Source of the DNA: Diplosphaera chodatii
Taxonomy: Eukaryota > Chlorophyta > Trebouxiophyceae > Prasiolales > Stichococcaceae
Length of the DNA: 64,000 bases
NCBI GenBank assembly: GCA_032358165.1
Contig: JAALGY010000057.1
Span: forward strand, 2,046,001 to 2,110,000
Direction: 5' to 3'
In this document: positions 45,573 through 58,227 of the stretch, piece after piece
How the letters are laid out: each line of letters opens with the position of its first letter
Position numbering within the stretch: position 1 is the stretch's first letter
Position numbers and translations under genes: made by a program
Notes under the pieces: model-generated
The model's database searches: none
The model's input: only the letters and a program-made list of their open reading frames with translations
What the model was told of the DNA's origin: nothing

Positions 45573-47430
45573 CTACTCTGCCTGAGCCTCTCGCTGTGCC
45601 TTGAGCTGCGCTGCCCTGTCGCGCCACGACAGTATGGGCCGAGTAGGGGCAGCTGCCTCTTCCACCACAGTCGGCAATACATCATCGACTGCACCTGATT
45701 CGTGCAATTCAACCACCTGTATGCACATTGTCACCGTATTGGATCAACACAAACCCAGCCAATAACATGCAGTCATCAGGCATCAAGACAGGATGTCCGA
45801 CAGCACGTTTCCACCTGCGGCAGATCCTCATCGTCTCCTGAGCCTGAGACTGTGCGCACTGGCGGTGCTCCAAAGATTGCAGCCTGTACGGGCACGGCAG
45901 TATGTTCGGTCCGCATTTACAGAAGTGGAGTGTCAAGAACTCCGGTGCTGAGACAGAGCTACTAGTGCTCGCCTCATGAGAAGCGTCCATTTGCGCCGCT
46001 TTACTTGGTAGCTCCTTGGCATCAAGGTCCCCCGCCTCATCGCCATCAGGCGGCTGGTTGTTGTCGAACTCGAAGCGCGTCCACTGCTGACCATCGTCAA
46101 GCGCCTGCAGAGCACAGCTCACTCATCGGGATTGTGGATGCTGATCTCAGAGGCACCGCCTTCAGCGTGTGTAACCAGCAGCACTGCGGCCCACCTCCCT
46201 ATCGGAGGTGGGAGGAAGTGGACTTCGTCTGCCAGACTGATGCAGCTTGCACACCAGTGAAGGACTGCATTTCGGCCTATGCTACCCGGAAACTCACCTT
46301 TGTTGTGGCCTTCTGCAGCTGATACCGCATCCGCGCACGCAACCGCATGGCCTGCGTCATCTGATCATAACCATCAATGACTTCGTGCCAGTCTGGTTCT
46401 GCTGGCTTCGCCTGCGGCTGTGGTCCTGCAGACTGCCGCTGATGTGGCAAGGGCCTGCGCTGGCTGGGGTGGCCTCTGTGCTGGTCCCATGCAGCAGAAG
46501 GTGCATGCCTGCTGTCGCTGTACCCTGCCCCTGGCCTGCCCTCGCCATTGCTGCGGTCCAGCTGGCATGCGGGCTCACGGCTGTGGCTCCTGGAGCGGCG
46601 CGCTCTGGACCTGCTGTCTGGCCTAGCGTCCCTCGAGCCATGCACATCCCTGCCTCTCTCTCTTTCGCTGTATCTGCTTCTGCTTCTATTCCTGTCCCTG
46701 TCTCTGTGCCTGCTGCTGTCTCTGTCTCTGCCTCTGCCTCTGTTCTTTTCTCGTTGCCTGTCTCTGTCTCTGCCTCTGCCTCGGTCCACGCTCCTGTCTC
46801 TGTGCCTGTCGGTGCGTTGCCCTGTCTGGCCATGCTGGTGGTCACGGTCCCTGCCACGGGTAGCATCCTGGCTGCCGCCATCGTCCCTGAATGACTGCTG
46901 CTGCGTGTGGCGCTCGGTGTCAGGTGGCTGACGACCGCTGCGACTGCTGTGCTGATCGGCCAGCCGCTCGTCGTCCATCAGCCAGCGGTCGCCACCCCGC
47001 CGATTGCCATTGCTGCGGCCATGCTCACAGTACCCTCTGCTGCTGCGAGCTCCTCCATCCGAGGATACCCTTTGCGGTCTGTGATGGCTGCTGCCCGACA
47101 TCTCCTGGGTTGCGCCAGCATCGTGTCGTTCTGCCTGCTGACGCCGATGCTCACCCCTGTTATCTGATGCTGCATGCGCCGCGGAGCGTTGCACAGCCGT
47201 GGCGTCGTTGCGCCATCGATTTGCATGGCTGTTCACACGCTCCACCACATCATTTACGAATCCGAGACCCTGCAAGCCACCGGAAAGAAGCGTCAGCCTG
47301 AATGGACAGGCTTGCTGTTCACCCGGCAAAGCATGCACCCCGCGGGCAGCTGCCCCACCTGCTTAGCTTTGGCACCAGCATCGTAGGCTCTGAGGGTCTG
47401 ATACAGTTCGTGTGCCAACTCATGGTCCAT
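45573..47430 (-). CDS. Arg/Asp/Ser-rich nuclear protein, probably splicing-related
   Basis: The ATG at 47430 starts MDHELAHELYQTLRAYDAGA ending KAKQ at a donor. It joins to GLGFVNDVVERVNSHANRWR, then a long stretch (about 46500-47000) of alternating Arg with Asp, Glu or Ser (RDRDRNRSRSRYSERERGR). Then come DWHEVIDGYDQMTQAMRLRA and RMRYQLQKATTK, an exon with QQWTRFEFDNNQPPDGDEAG, and a last exon ending PILSWRDRAAQLKAQREAQA. RD/RS-dipeptide domains are typical of pre-mRNA splicing proteins that condense in nuclear speckles. The conserved-looking ends suggest a real family, but I cannot name it. Confidence 0.65.
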
Positions 47431-47810
47431 CTTCAGTCACAGAACCATGCTGATCACGGTAACGTCCAGGGTCATCTGGGAGTTGTGCTCTGGTAGACTA
47501 CCGGTTGCCGCGCGCCGGCATTGCATGCGAGCTGTGTGTTGTGCGGCCGGTACTATATTACCGCCAACTGAATCTACGCTGATGATTGGTATTGAGCTAG
47601 CCTGGGGCACTGCCATCTAGTTGCACCTGTGCCCCTGTCGGCATGCTGACACCTGACAGCTTCAAGTGGCTCACGTGTCACATGTATGAAATGAGGACAG
47701 AGTTTGATGCAAGTGCAGGTGCACAACTTGTTTCCACATTGCATTCAAAAGCGTCCAATGAAGCTGTATTGTGCGTCGTCATGAGCACGGGCAGTAATCA
47801 CCAGCTGCCA
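47431..47810. promoter_or_regulatory. Divergent spacer, Arg-rich protein and GGT
   Basis: About 380 bases between divergent starts. The plus frame of GGT stays open upstream to 47643. No named element recognised. Confidence 0.4.
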
Positions 47811-50800
47811 ATGGAGAAAATGGCGCAGCAAGCGCCGTCCACTGACCTAGAGGCAGACAGTCCAGGGGCGTCGCTGATTGCGAAGGACGGTCGCCTTGCG
47901 GACCGCAGGTGACTGTGTCGGCTGGTTTGCTGGTTTGCGTCCTTTTCGGTTCCTGAACTCCTCCGCTTTCTGATACATACAAGTGATGCACAGGCAGCAT
48001 GCTCCCTCATGCGGGATGGCGCCGGTGGCGGCACCGTATGACGGAAGACGGGCAAATCATACTCTAGGACTCCTTGCAGGTACTTGCAGTCCAGCCTGTT
48101 GGCGCCACTGCTTGTGCATGTGCCAATGTTTGGCCACTGATGGCGCTAAGACAGCTTGACACGGTTTGCTCTGCCTTTCATCAGCTTAACATCCTGCATT
48201 GAACCTGCAGGCATTGCAACGTGCGCGTTTGTGTTCGTCCTGTTTGCCCGCTCAGGATGTCAACACTCACAGCAGCCATCCATCCCGGCTGGCGATGGCA
48301 GGAGCAGCACCTCACATTCCCACCTTGGATGGCACAATCCTGTGGGAGGTATGCTGCGGCACAAGCCCTCCACGTCGTGCTCTGTACGGCACGAGTATTG
48401 CAGCCGACCGATTCATGTCGAGGACATCAAGCTGATGGTGCTTTATGTTTAGGTGTGCCGGAATACGATTGGCAGCACAGACCACGGCTGGCAATGGGGC
48501 GCCATGCTGCAGTTGCAGCCGACCATGGGCGCTGCAGCGAGATGGGTGAGTAGCCGGCCTGCGCTTTCCCTCGATTAGCTCATGTACATTACATGCTGAC
48601 AGCGGCGGGAGTCCCTTTCTCAGCTCTGATGTTGGGATGTTTGCCATGGATTGATAGCCTCCATCCTGCACTCCCTCCAGGCCTCAGCATCATGAAACGT
48701 GGCGGCAATGCAGCAGATGCCTGCGTCACGACGGCGCTGTGCGAGGGGGTGTTCAACCCCATGGCATCAGGCATTGGCGGCGGCGGTTTCATCAACATCC
48801 TGCTGCCTAATGGCACTGCAGAGATTGTTGACGCGCGCGAGTTTGCACCGACTGGATCCACAGAGAAGATGTTCAAAGGTGCAGGCTGGCGCTGCTGCAC
48901 GAATCCATTCTGGAAACCATGCCTCCTGCTGAGTGTGCACTCTGCTCCCATGTCGCCATGTTGGCCTACCCTTCATTGCCTTGCCACCAAACTCGCATTT
49001 ATATGACCCAGCCTGTGCACTCAGGTTTACTGCCTCACAAGGTGAAACTGTCTGCAGGCAATGCGCGGGCAGCGTTTACTGGCGGTCTCGCTATCGCTGT
49101 GCCACTGGAGCTCCGAGGTCTGGAGCTGCTGCACTCGCGGCACGGCTTGCTGCCTTGGGCTGACCTCATCAAGCCCGTCATACCCTTTGCGGAGCACGGC
49201 TTCCCAGCCCACCCGTAAGCTATCAATCCTTGCAATGGTCTGAACACCGACGAAGGTCCAGCGATCAAACCCTGAGATCAGTGGCATTGCTTCTTGAATG
49301 TAGATCAAATCGTTGAAGGATGGCTGGAGTACCTACAACACATCTTTGCACTCACAGCGCCAAGTGGCAGTATGTGACTGATCTCCGCCTGCGATATCAG
49401 GTACATTGTGGCCAGCCTGTCAGCGAATGTGACGCTGACGGCGATGCGGGCAGACCCACTTCTGCGAGAGGCGTTCCTGCTGCGGGACGGCCGGAAGTGG
49501 CGGCCGCCACGTGTCAACGAGACGTGCTGTAGGCGCCCACAGCTGGCGGCGCTGCTGAGAGCAGGTGTTGTCCGTGTGGCAGGACGCGCGCATGATTTGC
49601 TGTAACAGGCATGATAGAAGTTCAGGCACTGCATATACAAGCACTTCCAGTCGTCAGAGGCGCCATGACCGGCACCTTCTGCCTGGGTATCATGTACTGG
49701 CAGGCATTGCATGTCCTTTGCACGCAGTTGCGGAGCATGGCGCAGATGTGATGCACGAAGGCAAACTTGCAGAGCAGATGGCAGCAGACATCCAGGCTGC
49801 TGGCGAGTTATTCTCATCATTTCTAATTTCCTTGATCCATCTGATATATGTTGTGCGTTGTGATATGCAGCAAACACACACATGCACTAGCATGTGCACA
49901 TCCTTGACTTGATGCGCAGCAAGTGTGTCAATCAAAGGGCAGGTGTGCTCTGCAGGCGGCCTGGTGACAGCTGATGACCTGACGAATGCCCGGCCCCAGC
50001 TCAAGCCTGCCATGCGGGCGCATGCATACGGAGTGGAGGTGAAGTGTAAGCAGCTGCCAGGCACTGGGCTGGCAACATGGAGTCTGAAGCAGAATGAGCT
50101 TTTTCATCATATGCGCGCAATTCCCGCCCTGCATTAGCAGCACGACATCATGGATGGGCCAGAATAAGCCTAACACACTTGGGTGGTCTTTGCAGCTGAT
50201 CTTCCCGCCGCCGCCATCATCTGCCGCTGTGATCGTTGCGGCGCTGCACATCCTGAACGGCTACAAACTGCGGCTGTCGGCTGCAGGCGATCTGGCAGCC
50301 CATCGGGTTGTTGAGGTGCATGATCAGGAGCTGTTGACATTCATACAACACGCTTGAGCATGCAAGCTGCTGGTTGTGCAGACTTTCATTGATAGGTTTG
50401 TAGACTCACGATCTTGTTGCGGTTGCAGGCCATGAAGCATGCATTTGCGCTGCGCATGAGCCTGGGGGACCCTGGACCCGACCCCCGCAACCCATTTGTC
50501 AACACCACGATGCAGGACGCCCTGCTGCATGACACCCTGTCGCTTCAGTTTGCTGATGAGCTGCGGTGAGCCACGTCACCTTTGTGGCATCTATTGGAGA
50601 TCCTTATTGTCAGACTCACGACCACATCTGCTCGGACCCAAGAAGCCACATCGCTGGTGTGCTGCCTGAAGTGGGCCATGATTGTGCGATGCAGAGCTGA
50701 CATCCTCGACGACGAGACAAAGGCCCCAGAGAGCTATGGTGGTCGCTGGAATGTCCTGCACGACATGCCAGATGATCATGGTACACATTGTCAGCAAGCA

Positions 50801-52411
50801 TTGCAACAAGGATGAGGCGAACGTTGCGCATGTACTGGAAGACACAGGTTATAGGGCTGGTCGCGTGCTGTCAACCTCATGTATTGTCCTCTGATGCAGG
50901 CACCACCCACTTCAGCATTGTGGGCAGCGATGGCATGGCAGGTGTGCTTCCTACTGGCAATGCCATTGGCAGTGATCCGTCGTTGCCTCATGTCGATGCA
51001 TGGTCCTTGCTGACTTGCTGCACTCTGTCGCCGCAGTTGCAATGACTACGACGGTGCGTATGGTTTTGCAGTCCGCAAGTCGTGTCCATTCTGGTTGAAA
51101 AGCTTGCTGCATACATAGTGTACATGCCTTGGGGTTTCACGGGGCCCACAAGGTGCTGTTGCTCTTGTCGTTTAGGTCAACACACCATTTGGCAGCAAGG
51201 TAATGTCCAGGGCGACAGGTGTCTTATTGAACAACGAGATGGGCGGTAAGCATGCATTTGATCCATCTGCTGCAGTGCTTTTCCCTGTTGTTCTGCTGCT
51301 GATTACGTGCATGCCGTTGCTTGAGAGGATTGCTCTTGTCGATGCTGTCGGCTGTCACCCTGCACAGACTTCTCCACTCCGGGGCAGTCGGATGTGTTCA
51401 GTCTGCCGCCAGCCAAGGCGAATTTCATCCGGCCTGGCAAAAAGCCGCTGTCATCCATGTGAGTGCTTTCCATGCGAGCTGGCAAACCCGTGGCAGGGTC
51501 CCTTCATGACTTCTGGTCGAACTATGTGTCATGCAATCAGTCCCTGAGTGAAGCGACTTCAGACTGCTTGGTCAGTTTTCCGCAACTTGTCGGTGATGAT
51601 CCTGCTACCGAGCAACCTATGATGTACTTTGAACGCGCTCAGTGCTTCATTTCTGTGTACTGGTGCAGGTCTCCGATGATCGTGTTGCAAGGTGGCAAAC
51701 TCCGCGCAGTGATGGGAGGCTCGGGCGGCCCACTGATTGTGTCTGCCGTGTATCAGACACTGGTGAGCTCCTGGGGCGACGCACAACACCGCCATTCAGC
51801 CCAACAGCTCGTTTGACACAGGTGTCACATATGCTTGCACCACACCGTAGGTGCGACTGCTGGCCACTTGCGAGCATGGCATCGACCTCATCTCAAAGCC
51901 GCGATTCCATCACCAGGTGTTGCCCTGCCCGCTGCAATTGCACACTGCAACTGATTGGTAGCTTGTGCTGCTTTCACCGCCTCCGAGAAGCTGAACTGCG
52001 CAGCAAGTTGGACAGGACTCTTAACCGCGGTGCTCAACTGTCTGGTGATGTCATGTGCAGCTGCTGCCAAACAATCTATTCGCCGAGAACTGGACCGCGG
52101 CTGGGACTGAACTCAGCTTCCCGCAGCACGAGCTTGAGGATCTGGCGGACCGTGGTGGGTGCTGTCGGATCAATTGACAGCCATTGACAGTGCAGTGCAC
52201 AACCACGCAATCCGTTGTATGAGAGCCGTCTCTATGCATGTCGTCCATCGCCTGTGCGGACATCCTGGCCATGTGTGTGCTTGCAGGCCACAACATCACG
52301 ACATTCCCTTGGGGTGCATGCGTCTCTGCAATATTCGCAGACCCAGACGATTCATCACAGCTGACTGGCATCTGCGACCCACGAAAGGATGGCGCACCTG
52401 CCGTGTACTGA
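47811..52411 (+). CDS. GGT: Gamma-glutamyltransferase
   Basis: A gene of about 17 exons. A short cytosolic start (MEKMAQQAPSTDLEADSPG) is followed by a hydrophobic exon (GIATCAFVFVLFARS) that should anchor it in a membrane. Large-subunit motifs: GGNAADACVTTALCEGVFNP with MASGIGGGGF, then VDAREFAPTGSTEKMF, GLAIAVPLELRGLELLHSRH, GGLVTADDLTNARPQLKP and IFPPPPSSAAVIVAAL. The autocleavage site and nucleophile are in GTTHFSIVGSDGMAVAMTTT, followed by VNTPFGSKVMSRATGVLLNN. GGT cleaves glutathione and glutathione conjugates in the vacuole or outside the cell. One exon (about 51037-51053) is only 17 bases long. The stop is at 52409-52411, after DPRKDGAPAVY. The first ATG is not certain (47811 or 47820). 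Confidence 0.9.
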
Positions 52412-52765
52412 CATGTGCAGATTGCAATGAGGCTGGCGCCTGTGTGCTCCAGGCCGGCTGCACGTCTTCTCTGCTGATTACCACAGATTGAGATAGCCTA
52501 ATCTATTTATTCATCCTCTGGAACATTTCCGGAGCACAGTTGCCGTGATCGTTTTCTCTCGGAAGGGTTGCACATACAGGATTGACACCCTATGAACTTG
52601 CAAAACAATTTGCTGCGGCTGCAACCGCCCGAGTCATATGATATGAACCTGCAGTTTCTGGTGAAAGTCCTAAGCAAACCGAGTACCGTATGTCGAGGGA
52701 CGTCCATGAGGCCAATCGATAGATGGGCCAGTGCCACGTTTACGATCAAACAAGGCAGGCGCGTC
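52412..52765. other. Convergent 3' spacer, GGT and EamA transporter
   Basis: About 350 bases between converging stops; no gene or repeat seen. Confidence 0.55.
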
Positions 52766-55406
52766 TCAGGCCTGCTTTGCCTGGCTGGACTTTGAGTTCA
52801 GCAGCGCCACTGCCCCAAGCGTGATGGCTGCCCCCAACAGCTGCAAGGGCGTCAGCGTCTCTCCCAGCACAACGTACCTGAGGATTGCAGACCGACATAC
52901 ATTTACAATGCAGCAGCTGGGTGCTCACACATTCCACTTCAACACAACTTTTGTCATAGCACGAGCAGGGGCATTGTGAAGGACATACCCCGTGAGCGCT
53001 GCAAACATTGGCGTCAGGAACGTAAGGCTGGACAGCGCTGTCAGGTTGCCGCGGCTGGCATTGTAGAAGAACACGCCTGCAGAATGGCAAGCGCAGCATG
53101 ACGTCCGACGCGCAGGCTGTTGCACAGCAATGGGCAGCGAGCCTGGCTGTGCACTCCACAACCCTGCCAGACCCCTGCGCACGCAGGTACTCACCATAGC
53201 TGGCTGCGCTGCCGAGGACTGTGATGTACAGCAGGATGCCCGCATCCGAACCTGCACATGTGCATATGAGGTGCATGTGCACACAGCTGTTCATGGCTGC
53301 ACAGTGGCTGCGTATCTGCGGGCCAGCAGTTCCAATAACATGCATCACTGTTACATATGCAACCAGTTAGGCCCCTGAGTATGACACTTGCGCAAACCAC
53401 TTTCTTGCTGCACTTGCCCCACCAGCAGCTCCAGATTCGTGTGGCTGGCCAGCATCTTGAGAAGGCTCTGAGGGTTCTATGCCACTCTCCAGCACCAGTG
53501 CAGGGTTGATATCGGAGGCTCACCAGTGAGCTGGGAGAGGCGGCCTGCAAGCTCGGGACCCTCCTGCGCTGCCGACACTGCCAGCAGGGGCAGGCTGCCA
53601 AGAACCATGTGCCAACCAGTTGCCATGACGGGGTCGCTGTACCTGCGACAGGCAAGCGCAAAGGTCAAAACAGGTCTGTCAATCTGATGAGCATGGCCAA
53701 CAGCTGCAGATGTGGCTTGTGGGTGCACGAGATCAACGTGCATACGGTGCATACCATGCAACCGAGAGTCAGAGCGGAAACCAGCTTTTTGGTCGTACGA
53801 CTTACTTGCTGACCCACCGGACCATGACTGTGCCCACTGCCATGGACTGCGCTGCCAGCAGCATCCACCACTCGCCGCTATCCCAGATGCTGCCGCTTGG
53901 CAACGATGCAGCATCCAGTCCTGAGTACGAGCAGAGCATCATTAGCAGCAATTCACCTTCATGGCTTGGGGTCGGCTGTGGGAAGATCAACACAACGCAC
54001 GCCTCCTCATGGCTCCCAAAGTAGGGGTGCCGGGTCCACGATTCAGCACCTGCAAGCTGGCCGCTGCGTGCTGTGTCGATGAAGGTCTCCAGGGTGGCAG
54101 GCGGCACCTCCAGCAGAAGCAAACCCGCCACGCCTATGAGCAGCCCTGTGCACAACACCAAAAGAATGATTGTTATGGCCCAGCTGCATCAGACTGGGCA
54201 TTTTGTTGCAACTGCTGCTCAATGACAACCGTTGTCAACCGGGCAAAGGCTACATAGTGTACATAAAGAGTCTCACCGGCATACCCAAGAGCTGAGAGTG
54301 ATTCGCCAAAGAATAGTGAAGCTAGTAATGCCACTGTCAGCGGCTGGGAGTCGATGATGACGCTGCCTAGACCTGCTGATGTGCGCTGCAGGCCCTCTGC
54401 CAGAAACCCCTGCAGTGTGCACGTGTGTGTCAGGTACCAGCCCAGAATGAGGCAGACAGCTTGTGGGATACGCCAATGGCATCCCGCGCACACACATGTG
54501 ATCATACGCTGCACTGCTTGGGTGCAGGTTGCTCCACCTGGAAGCAGGTGGCGTCCACGAGGCTGAAAGCCAGGATGGAGATCCAGGCCATGCTGCTGCC
54601 CGGCTGGGGTCGACCCTTGGACGCGCCCCACAGCAGTAGTAGCACACCCGCGGGACCCAGCCGCCAGGCACTGACAAACAGAGGGCTGGTGTGCGGAGCC
54701 AGCACCTGCGGCCAACGTAGTGCCTTCGCCTGAGGACACGATAGCACATGGGCATTGTCGTGCTTTGGGGCACAGCCTGCCATGCGACAAGGACCGGCTG
54801 GTAGGACGAACCAGTGCCTGTGCCCTCAGTGTGGCAGGTGGGATGTTGGCAATAGACTATCAACTTGGGGACGGACGGCCAATGCTGAGCGCTTGCAATG
54901 GTGCTAAATGATGTGCAATGTCTTCACAGCGTACAATGTGTCAGAGATGGCAAGTATGAGCAACGGGTGTGCAATGTCATGAAGTGTGGCTGTGAAGCAG
55001 TCACCTTCATGCCCACCATCGAGGTGCCCCAGAAGAAGAAGGGCGACACCAGCAGCGCCGCGGCCAGCACCTGCTGAAAGCCTGATAGCGCTTCCTCTGC
55101 CGGCTGAGCTGGCTGTGCTGACTGGCGAGGCTCAGGTGCTGGCCTCTCAGCGGTGCCGCTGCCATCGGCCATGGCAGCAACCTCGTCTCCGGCTTCATCA
55201 TCGTATGATGCAGAGCAGGTGACCTCCATGCCTGTGCCGAAGCAGCTGATCTCATCAACACTCCGAGATGCCCCCGCCTCGTCACTGCTGGTCCCCATGC
55301 TGCTGCTGACAGTGCTGCTGTTACGCTGCGAGGGTTCCGTTGATCGCAGCAGGGTGCCACGCTGTAATGCAGAAGGACACTGGCGGTCTTGAAAGGATCG
55401 CGACAT
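52766..55406 (-). CDS. EamA/DMT transporter, plant plastid type (At3g02690-like)
   Basis: Several exons give about ten hydrophobic segments in the DMT pattern. The first EamA half has LLVSPFFFWGTSMVGMK, SPLFVSAWRLGPAGVLLLLW, AWISILAFSLVDATCFQ, GLGSVIIDSQPLTVALLASL and GLLIGVAGLLLLEVP. The second has WMLLAAQSMAVGTVMVRWVS, MATGWHMVLGSLPLLAVSAA, GSAASYGVFFYNASRGNLTA, SLTFLTPMFAALTGYVLLGE-like and LLGAAITLGAVALLNSKSSQ. The 90-residue N-terminus is Ser/Glu/Ala-rich and could be a plastid leader. The order and the 'SASYG-FFYNA' segment match the cyanobacterial/plastid branch of plant EamA proteins. Substrate is unknown. The start at 55406 is the second ATG of the frame; an upstream exon is possible. 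Confidence 0.82.
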
Positions 55407-56114
55407 GCATGCAGTCAGCTGTGGCAACATCTGCAACCTGCAGACCTACCTGTCTGGACATGCTGCTAGGGTGCCGCAACGCTGCCCACCCCTGCAGACA
55501 CCTCTGAGCCTGCTCCAGTTTGACCGACGGGGGCATGCACCGCCTTGAAATTTCATGTCTCATGGCTTCACACGTGCATGCGGAGTGCATATGCAGTGTT
55601 GGCATCGTGTGCATTCTGGCTGGCCAGCTCATCAAAAGGCTTGATGGCTTGACCCAACCGGCGAGGCGCTGAGCAGACGCAACAGCCCGCCCTGCCCTGC
55701 AACTTGTGTGCTATGTTGCAATGCACGGTGATATCTGATATGCCTGTTTCTGCTTGATCGTCGGTGTGTTCAAGCCTTTGAGGTGCCAGTAGTCGAGGGT
55801 TTGAGTATGCTTACTCACCTGTTGCAATGCAAACAATGAGCAGGTGCAGCTGCCACAGAGTCCCAGTCTAGGCCACACTTTGGTGCTAAACCATACTGTC
55901 TTCGACGTCTGACAGATCACTACATCCCGGCGTTGCAAAAGTGCAGTGGATCACGGTTGCACAGGCCAAGTCGCTTGAGCAGCGCCCTGGCAGCAAATAG
56001 GAAAGTGTTGCAGAACCGATGTATTGCAGTATTGATGTACTTGTATACACCTAGGGTCCTCGTGTTGCTCGACACCTGATCAGGTGCTTATGGTTGACGC
56101 GTTGTACTGAGCGC
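55407..56114. other. Divergent spacer between EamA and desaturase-like genes
   Basis: About 700 bases. A minus frame at 55711-55938 has no known motif. The stretch probably holds both promoters and 5' UTRs. Confidence 0.45.
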
Positions 56115-57906
56115 ATGACAGCCCATGACGGCGGACTTCCAGCCATGGCAAAACAGCCAGCAATGAGGGCGCAGGCAGCGGCAGCAGCGGATATAGCTGC
56201 GCCACGGCTGGAATATCTTGTGGCACCGCCGGACTGGATTGCAGCGCACTTGATCCCTCTGCTGCGGGACGCCCGTGATGCACCCGTGTTGTGGCTCATC
56301 CTCAACATCTGTTGCAGCAGCGCGCCCTGCGCGGCAACGCTGTACATCTGCGGCGTGCGATCACATGCGTTGGGTGCAACGTACCTGGTGGTCACATTCT
56401 GCCTGTACCTACAGCGGTTCCTGCTGGCTCTGCATGTCACTGAGCATCGACCGCTGTTCCATGGTCCAGGTGATCAGCGTTGCTGTTAACAGTGGTGTGC
56501 CTCTTGCATCGCTGATGTCAGCTTGCGGAAGGCGGTCAGGAAGCCTGTTTGACCTGCCACTACTACGCATTGGGACCTGAAGTGTGTGTGTCTCAACTGC
56601 TGCAGTGCTCAACTGGTGCATATCTTTGCTGCTGGCGCCACTCTTCGGCCTGCCCAGCGGCCTATATAACCTGCACCATGTGCTGATGCACCATGTTGAG
56701 GGCAACGATTCAGCGTGGGACCTGTCGTCTACTGAGCCTTACCAGAGGGACAACTTCTTTCACTTCCTTAGGTGTGCATGGTGATGCCCCTGATGTTGGC
56801 AACCCAGTACCATATGCATGTCCTGTGCCACGTGACAGTGTGGTCGAGGTTTTCCTGCAGATACTGGCTGCGGCATGGCATTCTCGTGTGGGTGGAGCTG
56901 CCACTATATGCTTTGCAGAAGCAACGAATCGGCGCAGCCTGCAGGTCTGTTGTCGTATAGTATCGAGCATCTAGCATGCTGGAGGTTGAGTCAATCTTTT
57001 CCTAACGACGCATGTGCCGATGACGAGCTGCTTGCGAAAATCTTAGATGTTGTCGGCATCAGTGCAGGTGTCTAGTGGCGGAGCTGGCCTATTGTGCCAC
57101 TATTTTTGCGCTATGGCGCATCAACAATGTGGTCACAGCCTGGGTGTTCCTGGTCCCATTCGTCATTACCAGCTTCGCCCTGATGTTTGGGAACTGGTGC
57201 GCCGGTTCTTCTGCACCAGTGGGCTGGTGGTGATGCTCTGCACAGGTGCCTTCTGCACTTGCTATTCGCTGTGCGCATTTAGGCCTGCACTTGAATGTCG
57301 GCCTCCAGTATCTGCAGGAGCCAGCACATGTTCATTGATGCGAGGCAGCCGCAAAACAGCTACAGCATGACGTACAACTGCGTCAATACTACAGACAACC
57401 AAAAGACGTTCAATGACGGCTACCACATACAGGTGAGTTTGGTGGATTCGACAACGCACAGCGGATGGTGACAACTGACACTGTCAGCTGAATCCAGCAC
57501 TGTTCGTCACATGTGTCACGTCTGTCTGATTCCGTGCTTCTGTTGCCCGCAGCATCATCTGAACTCGAGGCTGCACTGGACGCAATTGCCCGACAGATTC
57601 CTTGAGACATTGCCAAAGCACTCAGCGCACCAAGGTGAGACTTTCCCGCTTGTAACACTCTAATGGGCTGCGCAATTGTGCCAGATGCTCGAGCCTGATG
57701 ATGAGACATTGGTGGTTGCAGCGCTGGTGTTCGAGGGTGTCGGCTGGTTTGATGTGGGCGTGGCGGTCTTCTGCAGACGCTACGATGCGCTTCTGCGATG
57801 GCTGGTCGCATACGATGAGCGAACTGCAGCAATGTCTGCAACACAGCGTATTGCTATGCTGCGCAGCCGACTCAGACCAGTCACGAGGACTACTGCTTGC
57901 CGTTGA
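56115..57906 (+). CDS. Membrane fatty-acid-desaturase-fold protein
   Basis: Exons from 56115 (first ATG; a second in-frame ATG is at 56145) to the stop at 57904-57906. Histidine-box contexts of the FA_desaturase fold are present: LHVTEHRPLF, YNLHHVLMHHVEGNDSAWDL and DGYHIQHHLNSRLHWTQLP. A conserved-looking loop (GNWCQHMFIDARQPQNSYSM, then TYNCVNTTDNQKTFN) precedes the last box. Hydrophobic stretches lie between (VLNWCISLLLAPLFGLPSGL; WVFLVPFVITSFALMFG). The fold binds a di-iron centre and modifies acyl chains or related lipids in ER or plastid membranes; substrate cannot be told. The first box is HxxEH, shorter than usual for front-end or omega desaturases, so a hydroxylase or unknown subfamily is possible. 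Confidence 0.72.
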
Positions 57907-58227
57907 CGTCGGCGCGTATTTGAAGATGCAGTGTGCATGATTGCCCACCTCTTCTTGCAGATGCAAATTGAAGAAGAATTGCACTGATTGTGCCGGTTCA
58001 GCTGACCGGATCGATCAGGCCCGGTGAAGGTGCCTCAATCACTCGTGCACTGCTGTCCCAGTCAGCAGCACGGCCCCAACAGTGACAAAACTATGCTTAC
58101 AGATTCGATCTGCTTGCACCTTGCTCACCAGTGGCAGCACATACTCGCGACGATCTAGATCAGGCTGCGCGCCGTACAGTGTGGATCGCGTAGGGTTGCT
58201 TGTATGTGAGGCATTTCAGCCGTGACC
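57907..58227. other. Spacer between desaturase-like gene and next plus-strand gene
   Basis: About 320 bases with no gene recognised. Both flanking genes read to the right. Confidence 0.5.
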
